In this document: positions 11,701 to 24,399 of the stretch, one piece after another | Position numbering within the stretch: position 1 is the stretch's first letter | Layout of the letters: each line of letters begins with the position of its first letter | Source of the DNA: Nissolia schottii | Taxonomy: Eukaryota > Streptophyta > Magnoliopsida > Fabales > Fabaceae | Length of the DNA stretch: 64,000 nt | Reading direction: 5' to 3' | Assembly: GCA_003254905.1 (NCBI GenBank) | Contig: QANU01001671.1 | Span: 758,362 to 822,361, forward strand | The notes under the pieces: model-generated | Told to the model about the DNA's origin: nothing | Seen by the model: the letters and a program-made list of their open reading frames with translations, nothing else | The model's database searches: none | Program-made: the position numbers and the translations under genes

Positions 11701-13596
11701 TCCTCGCCACCGGTTCTTATCCTATTTATCTCTTTCAACCATGAGAGAATCATTTGGTTCCCGTTGTTATTTGTCGATATCTCGCACAATTAACAAAACA
11801 AACCGAGATAGCTCGGGGTGTTAAAACGACTAATAAACCTAACTCTATGTTTAGCAATTACGAATATTAGATGAATTGACCTAGATCCAACATCCAACTT
11901 AATAATGTCGCTTTCACGCACAGAATCAAATCTTAAATCAAGTTCTAGTTAATCAGGCTAAAACAAGAATTAAGTGTAAGATCAAACCATGCAAATCATA
12001 GAAATCAATAACTCCATATATCAAAGAGTTAAAATGGATACAATCAAACCATAATACTCATCAAATCCCGACAATAAGAAGATTAACTATCCATCTTACA
12101 AGAAGAAATCAAAGGGCAAGGTGATGGACGCTCACCATGACACGTTCTCATGCAGCCACGGTGAGTGTCGTCGTGCTCCTTGAAAGCTCTTGGCCTCTTC
12201 TCTGTCTTCTCCCTTCGTTCTCTGTTTCTGAATGTGTGTCTTCTGAATTCTCCCAATGTTCCCCCCTCTGATGGCCCCGAATAAAATGAATTAGTTCATC
12301 TTTTATAGAGTTTTCAGGCTTTCAGGGGGTCACTGAGTGGATTACTTGGCGGTTAGGTTTCTTCATGTTGAAGTTACTTCACCCTTAAACAAGCTCTTTG
12401 GGAACAGAGGTCGCTCAGCGGCCTTGAGGAGGCGCTGAGTGGACTGAAGCTTACTTTTTCCTTCATTTCTTCTTACATTGCATTCTCTTTGATTCATGCC
12501 TCTTATTTGTATGGGAAATGGATAAAAAATACATCATTTTACACCTATGCATCCATTCTCTTGATGTATACTAAATTTATACCAAAAATGGGAAATTTGG
12601 TTAGTAAATCCATATTAAAGCAATTCATATAAGTGTCATTCTAACCTAGGAAAATACCAAAATGTGACACTTATCATATCCCGAAACTCAACCCTCTCAT
12701 GGAAAAGCGTCACCTCTCCACATTGTTCATTGTTCTTCAAGTTAGGTATGATTCTCCAAACTAGCCTAGTCTTTATTCATGTTAACGGTCAATCAAACAG
12801 AAATTGATCGTTGTTTCGTTGTTTGTTGTCACAGCGACAATGCCATAACGTTGGTAGTGCACTATAGCGATGCGGGCATTCTATTAATCCACAAGGACAG
12901 TGGTGCGACATTGTCCAGGTGTTGTAGTGCTGATGATCAATACCTAGATGCATTGTTTTGAATTATGTTGAGTTGTTATATGATGAGAAGCCAGTTATTT
13001 ATTCGCATGTCAGCGTTGAGCTTATGTTTATGAAACCAAATTTATACTACTCATGTTAAAGAAAGCTTTTGTGAACTTATTTAAGAAATCATGAAACCTT
13101 TTTAAGTCAGGAGGCCCTCCTTTAAAGTATAAATTGATCATATTGTATGTGAATGTATAAGATGTTTATAAGATAATGTTCAAGTCCATGATATTCCTAT
13201 TTATGGTTTCAAGTTATGTTTTTATAAGAGTTTATCTAGGAGGTTGCGAGACAATAACAATTCATAGAAAGTGAGTTAAGATTATTAGGAGTAACATTTA
13301 TTTTGGGTCGTGATAGTCACAGTGCTAATGGACAAGAAAATTAATAGAGAACGTTTGAAATGTCTAAGGATTGTGGGAGAAACTTTCTTTTTGTTGAGAG
13401 ATTAATTTGGGCACCAATGTAATATTCAATGTCCAATTTAGACATTTAACCTTATTGACTAAAATAAAGTTAATAAACACGTCACCCTCTATCATGGTGC
13501 TAGTGGACAGAAGGATTGCATTGAAACTTTTTTTTTTGGTTGAGAAACCAATATGGACATTGGCAAAAAGCTTAGGAACTAAGTAAGACATTCCCC
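8719..13596. mobile_element. Large non-autonomous Mutator-like element with about 300-bp TIRs and 9-bp target duplication
   Basis: The left arm (8719 to about 9045) and the right arm (about 13300-13596) are inverted copies. Matched landmarks: GGGGATTGCCCTACTTAG against GGGGAATGTCTTACTTAG, then a 'gtgatgaaaggtgatatgtttgttaactttat' type stretch, then the 'caaattagtccatcaacaaaaa' region, ending at 'cacgacctaaaat'. The flanks AATTCTTTA (8710-8718) and AATTCTGTA (13597-13605) match at 8 of 9, which is the Mutator-type duplication length. No transposase reading frame is found within 4.3 kb of interior, so it looks non-autonomous or deeply decayed. The interior contains two diverged GC-richer blocks near 10740-10830 and 11110-11210 repeating 'acgctatggcgcc', and 'cgctgagtgga' motifs near 12340-12440. 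Confidence 0.7.
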
Positions 13597-13605
13597 AATT
13601 CTGTA

Positions 13606-15404
13606 TATTTTATTTGACTTTTAAATTTAGAAAAAAGTATATGAACATTTATTAGATGAATATATATTTTAAAGTCTAAATTAGTTCTTTTAAAACAATA
13701 TTTATATCGTATTTAATTTAAAACTAAAACAAAGTTAGTGTGTTTTCAAATTTAGTTAGCAAAAATTAAAATCTCATATTACTTAGAGATAGAATATAAA
13801 TAATCTTTATAATATCAATGCAATCTTAACTTTTGGGTTAAATTAGGCTAATTCAAATCTCAACATGATACCAAGACTTATTTTAAGATTGTTAATAAAC
13901 TCATCCAAGAATGTCTAGTCTTGGAAATTCCATGCTTCAAATGTCCAAACAAATCAAGACACCTTTAATCCCTCGAGATAACTTTTAGGATTGGGTTAGA
14001 CTAATTCAATTCTCAAGTGCATGGACTTAAGTCTCTCAAAAAGTTGGTGTGTTCTCTAAGAAATTCTTAGATGAACACCAATCTAACATTTTTAAGAAAA
14101 TGCACAATAAAAGTGAGTTTTACCATTTTATTATATAGCCTACCAAATATTTTTGAATCTCACTAACATTCACTTTTATTGTTAATATGTCTGAGAATGA
14201 GGTGTTAATCTTATACCCACCTAAGAATTTCACGTGTTCTCCAAGAGGCATATAACGGTAACTGTGCATGCATTTAAATTACAAGTTCAGCAGTAAACCA
14301 CAAATCATGGCAGGATGCGTAGCTGAACATTCATAAGCTATGATTAAGTCTCCCACCTTATTCTTAAAATTCTTTAGTTACATACACGGGCGAGGGAAAA
14401 GCACAAATAACCCAAATAGAGTCCAGCAATAGTGCTGTCCAATTTGAACTAATGAGAATAATACTATTAGCAATTAATAATTAACAAAATTTTATATAAA
14501 TGGCGGGAGCAGAATGGGAAGAGATACACTTAGTTAACAGAATTTCTATGGCTAGGTACTTAACGCACAATTCAAATTTACAATGTTTTTCGTTGTCATC
14601 TCTAAATTTAATTACCTGATTCCTGAAAACTCGCCCCCCAATATGCCTGTATGATCCCCACTAATTTATCAACAGTCAATTAAAAACCATCACCTTGCCA
14701 GATGCAGAACATTCATGGTATGCATAGCATATATAACTGAAAATTTATAGTAACAACTATCTGCTAAAGAGAAGAGCTACCCAAGGGTTTGGAGAATGCC
14801 ATGAAATTTCATCACCACCAAGAGCTCATAATTTACAGACTGATCAATGCTCAGAAGTATTGTACACAATCACAAGAAAACCTGCCAAGTATTGATAATT
14901 AATTGATAATAATAAATTTCAGAAACCTTGTTTGAGACGACATAATTTAGGTATATATTTTTTCACATCCAATAAGAACAGGCACATAGGAGGGGCTAAA
15001 TCTAATATGGAAAATAAAATAATAGAAAAAAGGCAATATATAGAATATTTTCCCTTCATCCTAAACCTTTGAAATTTATTTTTGATACCAATGAAGGTCA
15101 TTTAAAGACGCACAAAACTCATTAGAATAACTTTTGTCCAATTTTAGTTGGGAGAACAAATTATTTATAAAGATTAGGTTTTATCACCTGAGATTTGTCA
15201 CCTCAACATTTAGATCAATCAGAATAAAATTACCATCCACCCAAACCCTTTACCCTTTCATGTTGATAATTTATCATTTTTTAAGAAGATAAATTTACCA
15301 AAAATATGTATATACAAGAATAAAAGCCTTAATATCATATTGCAGGTGAGAAAAGCTATGCAATGCCCAAGATAACCCACCTCTGACGCAGTTGCAATTT
15401 GTAG
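13606..15404. other. Spacer between the Mutator-like element and the WD40 gene
   Basis: AT-rich sequence without a supported gene. The part nearest 15405 should contain the 3' UTR of the minus-strand WD40 gene; its poly(A) site could not be fixed by eye. Confidence 0.45.
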
Positions 15405-18400
15405 TCACCTGCCTTGAACCACTCTATAATTTAAGACCAGGTCCTCTGATTTCTTCCATATATAAGCTCGCACAGTGGCTAAGCTCATTTCAGGAGACAG
15501 CACCTAAAGAACCAAAACAGTTGGCTAAATGCATACTATTTCAACAAAAAATAATATTATGTTGAAGCAAAGACTACTGTAAAACAAACAAAATAAGTCC
15601 AGTTAATTTGGGTCAAGCAATATTTAAACAAAAATATACTGTCATATCAAGCCAATCAAAAGTTGAAAACTACATTAAAACATGAAATTTAAAACAAAGT
15701 TGGAAGTAAACAACAGTCAACGGTGCAAAACTATAAGAGACCAGCCTATTGTTAGAGATAAACCTATGATGACCCAAGTGCATGAAAGAAACAAATATAG
15801 AGAGGCATGTGGGAGTGAACACCAGGGGCTGCCAAGAAATCAAATTGGCCCCACTCCATGTATCAGACTGCTGAGGTGTACTTGTGAGCGGGAGAACAGA
15901 GAAATGTGTGAGACTTGTGTTCAGTGGGGTATATGTATGGGGTGTGAGGGTGTGAATGAGGCGGCAAATATTAGGAATAGACTTTGGTCTTATTTTGTTT
16001 CTTGACAAAGCATAGTCTTATTCATATCTGATTCTGTTCTGTTTCTATCACTATCCATATCTTTGTTCTATTGTGGTGATCATGGCTTGGTACCTTAACA
16101 AAAACAAAATAAGACTAGTACAGTCTATTGTAAGAATTCAAAATCATTTTCTTACGGCTTCAGTTATGAGCTTATAACATCTGGAATTGAATCTTATGAT
16201 GAGAGCAGACTAGGATGTAGGTGTCCTTGTTACTCTCATTATCTGTTCATATTATCACATCCAGTGAATCTAATCTATACCATGGCTACCAATTTGTATG
16301 TTAAAAGAGCATCACTATTGTTGTTTGACTTGAAGCACATAAATTATTTCAAGTATCATAGGAATAAAGTACAGTTCAGTAGCAGTAAACTGATTTTTCA
16401 GGACAATCAGGCCAAAAACATTTTAACTGCATTTAAGCAAGCTACTGAACAAGATTTTGCCAATACTTTCTACATCATGGATAGTAGCAATCAGTCAAAG
16501 TTGTAACAGTGAAAATGCAATATAACCCAAAGTTCAAAAGTGAGTATATAATTATAAGGATGTCTTTGATGACTTCAAGAAAACTCCACAATGGGAAACC
16601 AAAGCCAATTAGGTTAGCAAAAGATTTTAGAAGACGTATGCATGAATTGAAGAGTTGGCAAGTGTAGAAAAACAAGGCATGAACTTGCACAATCTCATCT
16701 CAGCATTTAGAAAACTACATTACATGCACTAGATTAAGACCACATTAAAGAGGACATATAACTTGCCACTTGCCTGGTTGTTGCACAATATTTCAATAGA
16801 AGGTCTAAGCTTTTGCCAAGGCTTAAATCCAGATCGGAAAGATCCATCCCCAACTGCTTGATGCTGCAACTGCGACCCAGCAAGTCCAGGGGCAAAGCTA
16901 CTGTCGGTATTTAAGCTATCCAAAGGTTTGTCAAGGACCATCTTTTCTATTACATAATTAATAACCTAGACCAACAATTTTAAAAAATAAACAATGAGTC
17001 CTTTTGTAAACATTAGCGAAGTCGATTAAACAACACACACAAAGATTATTAATGAAACTATTTCCCAATTGTCAATTGATATAAATACCAAAACTTACTT
17101 TGTGAATCCTTAATATACGTGGAGCACTTAGCTTCCCTTGTGTGAGGATCTGGACTGTAGAACCTTCACATGCATGCAAATAGAAACTGCACCTGCAGAA
17201 GTTATCACAAAAAATCTATATCATAGCGAACATTATATCACTGGTCTGAGACCAATGATAATCATGCTAAAAAATTGCCATCATACTCAGACAATCAAAT
17301 TCATAGACAATGTTCCATTTGTTTTTTATACCAATAATGTAAGAAAATGAAGTAGTTGTCTTCATGGTAACAAATGTTAAAAGTACAAAAGAATGTTCGA
17401 AGATGCTGTTCAAAACATAGAGGATAGAACCAAGGGAAAAAAATTCCAATGGTTTCTTAAGCATAGAGCAGTTGATTTCAGTTGTAACAGCTATTTTAAG
17501 CACCATCGTATTTATTGGCTACACATGTAATATAACTATCTAAATTCAAGTTCCCATTCAAAGAACAAGGATAGCAGCAACTTTGAACAGGAATAAGATA
17601 TGACCACGAGCTATTAAAGCAACAAGAACAACAATAACACATTCATCATAGCATCAGGCAACTATGCAACATTCACATGATATGCAAATTGTCATAAGCA
17701 TGGTTTCTTTCTTTCAATCACAACCATTTATTGGTTGCGCATGTAAGATAACTATCTAAATTCAAGTCCCCATTCAAAGAACAAGGATCGCAGCAACTTT
17801 GAACAAGCATAAGATATGACCATGAGCTATTAAAGCAACAGCAACCAAACACATTCATCATCACGCAACTATGTTACATTAACATGATATGCAAATTGTC
17901 ATAATCATGGTTTCTTCCTTTCAACCACAACCATGTGTTGATGCAACCACATGGGAGAAAAAGATGAAGAGGGCAAAAGATTACTTCGTATTTTCTCTGG
18001 GAGGTAAACGATTATTCAAGACACAGTCCAGGCACCACCATGGGAAGTCTTTCTCATCCTCAGTTCCATCTAAATCAGTAATTTTTTTTCTCCACGGACC
18101 TCCCTGTGTGCCCTCAGTAATGATGGAAGGAGGGGAAACGACTGAGAATTCAAAAGGAGGATAAACCATGGCATCATTTTCAGAACTACCATCAACCTCA
18201 ATTCTTGAATGGGTGATACTTTTAGTAGTAATATCCTTTCCTGATGATAGTTCCCCATTAGCTGGAGCTGGGGATCCCATTCTTTGCTTTCGTTTTATCA
18301 ACCAATGAACTAAGAGCCCTTTAAGAGTTTCTCGAGCCAAATTAACCTGCAGAATTGCTTTGGATTATTGATAGTAAACTACAGAAAACCTTTTCATAAT

Positions 18401-21400
18401 TCCATTGTTTGCTTGAACCTACTACTTGAAGCACATTATAGAATTTAGCCAAAAGCTTTGATGTCCATTATACTACTAGCATCATCTTAGGAATCATTTC
18501 AGAATTCAGAATGAACAAGATTAGAGACTATAATAAGATGGTTATGAGCCACCGACTGTAATGGATCCCATATAGCATACACAAAGATGACTGCTGTTAA
18601 CTGTTACATAAACTTAATACAATTATTACAGCTTAACATGAAAATAGTTGTATAGAGTTGATATTATTGTTACAGCATGCCAAAAAATAGGAGTAAAACC
18701 AGTACAATAAGAAATTTAAGATAAGGGCATGTAATTTGCTAAGTGTTGAGACAATAACGTCATTTACCTTATCATCTTCAGGCTTCCCTACAATGTTAAG
18801 ATCTGCTGAATACATCTCTGCAGAAAAGCATTGGGGCGTATCCAAATGTACAGACAAGCTTCCAAGCCTGGTATCCACAGTGAACCATGCGGGAATGCTA
18901 ACCTGAGACAGCATGAAAGAAAATAAAAGCCAGCCAGAATTAACAACCTATTAAAAACCATTGTGTCGTTCCAAATTAAAAAGTACAATTAAATATGAAA
19001 TTCATGGTGAAAATCAACAATTATACCATCTCAAATAGCTCTTCCTTTTTCTCCTCAAATGAAACCTAAATAGTTCACAAGTAAAGCAAATGAGCCTATC
19101 AGCTGTTGAAATTTGCAAATATTAATCACTACAACCCAGTTCCTTCCTAGCAAACAATATTGCCATGCAAGTTACCAAATAGAAAGAAAATACCAAACAA
19201 TACACCTTTCCATAATCTTCAATCACAACACCTCTAGTAATCTCCCACAGCTTGACAGAACCAGATGTATCCTAAAGCAGGAGCCATTTATCAGTTTGGC
19301 AGATTACAGAGGACGATTATAACTTGGCAGCAAAGGGATCAAAATATTAACATGTTTGGCCTAATATCATGAAAAGAAAATACCCATGATTACCTTCGTT
19401 AGCACATGCCGCTTATTATTTAAAACTTCATGTTGCACTATTCCGGGGGTGCCAGGGATAGTTAAGGTAGGTTCTTTATATACAGGAACCTATTAATTTG
19501 TAATTTGGACAACAAAATGGAAAATTGTTAGTTCCCCAGAACAGAAATAAGCAAAAGAAACTTTATTGTCAAACAAAAACTTCTTTAAAAGAAAAACACG
19601 TCCTATTCCCAAATAGGAAGCACTAATACAAGACAAATATAATTCATCTTTGAAAAAAGTATATATGCAACAGGTAGTATTGAGTTCCAAGATCACAACA
19701 CAAGCTTTGTAAATAAATTAAATAAACAATTAAAACGGTGATTTTTTCAGAAATAAATGTAACATACAGGGGTAGATCCTTCTAGTGAAATCCTTGCTCT
19801 TGAAAAGGACAAGTTTCCAGCTAAAAAAGAATTGCCTCGTTGGAAAATATTTTGAGGGTTGCATCCTTCAGCAGGCCATCTGTGAACTGAAGAATCTGTC
19901 GATGCAACCCATATGTCTTCGTTGTGCAAAGCCATTTGAAGAATAGGGTGTTCACCTGTGCAAAGCAAACTACTCTCTCTCGTTTGCAAGTCTGTCAAGT
20001 ATAGCTTAAGGTACAAAAGAGTAGGGGCATCAGAAAGATGAGCTTCACAAGTTAAACAGAACAAGATGTCACATAAATTCAAGAAAAACATAATAATAAT
20101 TAAAATATATTGATGTTATTTCAAGGAAAAATTGCACTCACTGAAAAGTCTCTCCCACCACTATAAACATGACTAAATGTCGGGGTGCTGGCAAGTGCCC
20201 AAACAGAATCTGTATGAACTGCATAAGAATGCACACATCTCTGCTGACCTATATCCCAGAGCCTATGAGGAAAGATGGAGAGATTATCAGTCAACCTCAC
20301 GACAAAACAAATAGAAAAGCTGATAACGCCATATGAGTGAGTTACCTTATCATAGAGTCTGATGATCCTGATAAGCAATACCTGCAATAATGAGTGTTAA
20401 AAGTATCATAGCTGACTTATAAGAAGAAAGTGTCAATTTGGCTAACATATTTATCCAACAAAAAGACACAGGGCTGTATACAACAGCAAAGAAAATCCAA
20501 CAGCATTTCAGTCACTTTACTATTGACCATTAAAAAATAGCATTCCACCGTGACATAGACAATTTAAAAATTATAAGTTATTCATGTCCATGGTTATCTA
20601 TATGTTGCGGGAAAATATAGAAATGCCATGAGAAAGATCAAAGCAAAGAAAGGAAGAAATTTATAATAATAAATAAATAAATAGGAGGAAAAAAGCAAGT
20701 ACTAACTTTAAAATAAAAATACCTTGAAAATATGCAACTAAATTTAGAAGTTCACTCAACAAACCTGCCACTGGAATCCAGAAGCAGAGCCCTGATGTTA
20801 TCAGTGTGCCCTTTTAGCTTCAGAGTCTTCGATCCAGATCTTGTGTCCCAGACACGCACAACCTAGATGAATAACAAAAATAAAGCATGCCCTGAAGGTC
20901 AACATTCCACAATCTAGCAAATGAAATTCAAGCTACAATAGCTCAAACAAACCACCTACAAAATTCCAAAGATTATAACAGAAGCCTTACGAAGTTAGAA
21001 TATCAATCTGAACATCAATAATTCAGTGCCATGTAGTACCTTTTCTGTGCCACCAGAGACAAGAAGTGTTCCACCCTCATTCATTGCCAATGCATAAACA
21101 GACTCCTTATGGCCTTTTGCAGCAATTGGAACATACCCCTGAGTATGAGTAGCGTGCATGGATATACTGTTGCTTGAGCCAATGGTACGTAAGCTAGTCA
21201 GTGGTAGTGAGTTTCCAGAACCATTAATACCATTTGAAGAATCATCAACCATAGCATCATTGCCCTTCAATGTTGGAGCAAGCGCAGCTTCAATATCCCA
21301 TATAAAAACCTCCCCACCAAGGCCACCAGAGGCAACAATATTGCTCTAAAATGCATGCCACTATTAAAGGATCAGAAAATGGATTTGATAAAGATACAAA

Positions 21401-23335
21401 CTTTTAATTCAAACAAAGTATCAATAGTATTCAAACTTTTCTTGATGCACATACTTAATAAGAAGCATAGGAAGTTTGAAGTACATTACATTTTTTCCTG
21501 CTGCAGCAAGGCAAGTAACATAGTCAGAGTGCTGACGGAGCGTTCTAGTACAAGTTCCAAAGGACAAGGCATTCCATGTCTGGCACAAACATACAACAAC
21601 CAAGTTAAAAACCAATGGAGTAAAATAAATAATTAGATTAATACCGGTACCAAAGCAGAAGAGCAAGGATTGATTAGAAAAAATAACAGTTAGTGATCAA
21701 CAAACCTTAAGGGTTGTATCTGAAGAACAAGAAACAAGGGTATTATCCCCAACAAGAACAGCATCATTAACCTGCCAGAATAAAATAACATTTATAATTT
21801 CAACTGTGGCTCATGCTGTTATGCATGCCCGATAAATGTGTGGTTGTCATCTTTTGTTGCTATGAAGAACTCACCATTTCCATTTCACAAACAAGCAAGA
21901 CACAACAAACAATTACAAACTGCTAGTAAGGATGTTTGATGAAGTTCTCTAGAAAATAAATAAATTAAATATATCAAAATCCAGCAATTTCAGACATCTC
22001 CAGCAGATGAAAGACTGAAGAAAAATAGAACATTCATCTCAATCACACACAGGTCCCACATAATCAATACCAAACATCCCAAGAATGAGATGTATTTTGC
22101 ACATAGCATGGTGAACAACTTTTCCACGCCGCACCCATTATATTGCTTACACCTTTTGACCTGACCCATTATGATAGGCCTGGATGTTATTAAAGAAATG
22201 CATTGTTAACACGAAACCCGCTAAAATGCCCATTATAGGAAAACGCCAAAATAAAAAACCACTACAGATGTAGCTTCATCAAGTAACAGTAGTAAAGGAA
22301 ATTACATGGTTCCCAAGGTTATCAAACTAAACATCACTTAACAAATGAAGGGTAAAAGTTAAACCTAAGGATTACCCAATCCACATGAGATTCAAAGGTA
22401 GCTGAGCATGTTGCTGCATCCTCAGCTAATGCCCATCGTTTTAGCCTGCCATCACGGCTCCCAGTGAAGAGATAATCAGACCCATCAGATACTGCAGACT
22501 TAAGTACAGCCAAACAATTTATGCCTGCACAATGCTGCAGAAAAGAACCAACTCTCAAACGAAAATAGACAGTGTAACTCAAAATTAAAATTGAAAGAAA
22601 TTCAACCAAAAGAAGAAATCTTCACGCAAAACCAGAATCTATGACATAACGCCTTTTAGAATAAAAATGCCAAGTACCTAGCTGAAAGGAGCCAGGAACC
22701 AGTGTCCTAGTAACCTTTGATGAAGCTTTGAATAATAGAAGGTAAAATAGTAGGTAAATATTGAAAACTAAGAGGGAGGAGAGCGGTGGAATATGCAAAC
22801 CAACAAAGGATCTAAGTCTAACATTAAAAGAGAGAAAACTACATTAAAATTTAGGGTAACCCCCAATTTTTTCCTTGAAAGGTTTTTGGAACGCCAATTT
22901 GGTCCTCGAGATTATTACATAAATTTGTTCTTCCAAAAGTTAGTGTTTACTACGCTAAATTAATATCATTTGATGACCACAAAATTTCACACAATTACCA
23001 ATTTGATATCATTAATCTTTTCCGGACAAAATTAATGTTTCAAAAATCTTTTGAAAACCACATTTAATGCATGTACTTTTATTTAAAAACGAAACAATCA
23101 GTATCCGATAGTCAACGGGTTTAGAAGCTCAGTGTTAAAGAAAATGCTTGCGGGGGTAAAGATGTAATTACTAGAAGCAATCATGAAATTTTCCCGTTTT
23201 CCTAGAACCAATAAAATAAAGAAGTAAGGAGCTCACCCTTGTGTCATCTGAATCATTCAACACGTATGTTAATCTCTTCTCCTTACGAGGGCGACTCGAA
23301 TTGTTTGTGTTCCCTGCACTACCCACGCGGTGCAT
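15405..23335 (-). CDS. WDR48: WDR48/UAF1-like WD40 repeat protein (complete, 17 coding exons)
   Basis: WD40 beta-propeller protein of the WDR48/UAF1 family (Arabidopsis relative LRS1); animal members activate USP1/USP12/USP46 deubiquitinases, and a like role here is inference. CDS exons: 23335-23237, 22534-22376, 21771-21706, 21579-21490, 21345-21040, 20862-20765, 20381-20346, 20262-20142, 20004-19768, 19489-19394, 19271-19206, 19065-19027, 18902-18768, 18346-17985, 17192-17099, 16965-16774, 15503-15405, giving about 764 residues. WD blades are seen as [66 protein letters not shown] and [11 protein letters not shown]. The C-terminal half carries the family's extra domain, with [12 protein letters not shown] and a final [12 protein letters not shown]. 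All junctions keep frame. The ATG is preceded by a likely 3' splice site (CATAG), so a 5' UTR intron reaching to about 24250 is probable. The intron after 16774 uses a GC donor. Confidence 0.92.
17512..17940. repeat. Two-copy tandem repeat, period about 216 bp, in the WDR48 intron
   Basis: Copy 1 begins at 17512 and copy 2 at 17728, both with TTATTGG followed by 'catgtaa.ataactatctaaattcaag' type sequence and both ending in 'aatcacaacca' or 'aaccacaacca'. Only a few substitutions and short indels separate them, so the duplication is fairly recent. It lies wholly in the intron between exons 17192 and 17985. Confidence 0.8.
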
Positions 23336-24399
23336 CGCGGATTCTATGACAGAGCATAAAGTGTGTCGCTTAAATAGTAAACACATGAGTAAATCAAAGA
23401 AAACAATTACATTAAGAACCAACTGCATATTGAAACCAACAAAAATATCAAATAATGTAGTTCATAAATTATGACCATTTAATTAACAAAGAATGTCCAC
23501 AGTACAGGACAACTCTATCAAGGGAGCAGTTGAAGACATATCCAACGACTTCCACAGAAGCCATAGACAAATGCGTTAGGCATGAATAACCCATGAGCTG
23601 GTTCCTAGATTAAATAAACTACCTCAAAGAATCGTCAGTAACAGTAGCTAAGGATCATCAAATGTTTTCTACCATCATATGAGATGCAACTTAGTCTTCA
23701 CAATAGTTAAGATCTCAATTATGCGCCCTAAAATCTACAAGCCTTTGCTATCAACTATATCTTCTATTACAAATTTTTCAATCATAAAACGGTAAGTTGT
23801 TAACCTTATATTAGTATTCACATGAAGTTCAAGACGATTCTTTCTACGCAGTCTGAATTACCAACCGGAACATGTACATCAAATCAAATTTATCGAGTTC
23901 TCAATGTGAATTAAAAACAAAGCAACAGATACCTAATCAATCACCAAAGATAAACCTATGAAGATATAACAGACTAAGCCAGCCGAAGCTACCGAATATC
24001 CCAAAATCATATTCCCCGATACACAAATGAACGAGGTCATAAAAAAAAAAATGCTCCGAAAAGCATAACCCGTCAACACGAATTAACAATTCCGATCATA
24101 AGGATAGCGACATCGAAACGCGATTTCGAGCTAGAACCAACTACTAATACTTAAGATGCAATATATTTTTTTTGCTTCCAGGAATCGAATCCAATATCGA
24201 ACGAAATGAATTCAACTTAGAGAAGAAGAAGATGGTGGAACAGTGATGGTCCTAACCGTGATCAGCGACGAATTCTGAGCGACTCCTCTCGCGTCCTTTG
24301 TTTTTCCTTCTTCTTCTCCTACTACTGCCTACAGTTTCAACTCTTGAGAGAGAAAGTGTGTCTGAATTCTAGAGAGAGAAAGAGAGATGGGAAGGGAAG

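Noticed and set aside
12779-12961. 60-codon frame inside the Mutator-like element
   Set aside because: No recognisable domain, no adjoining exons; consistent with chance or a relic.
15682-16005. Overlapping frames on both strands about 110 codons long
   Set aside because: They lie in an intron of the WDR48-like gene and show no domain.
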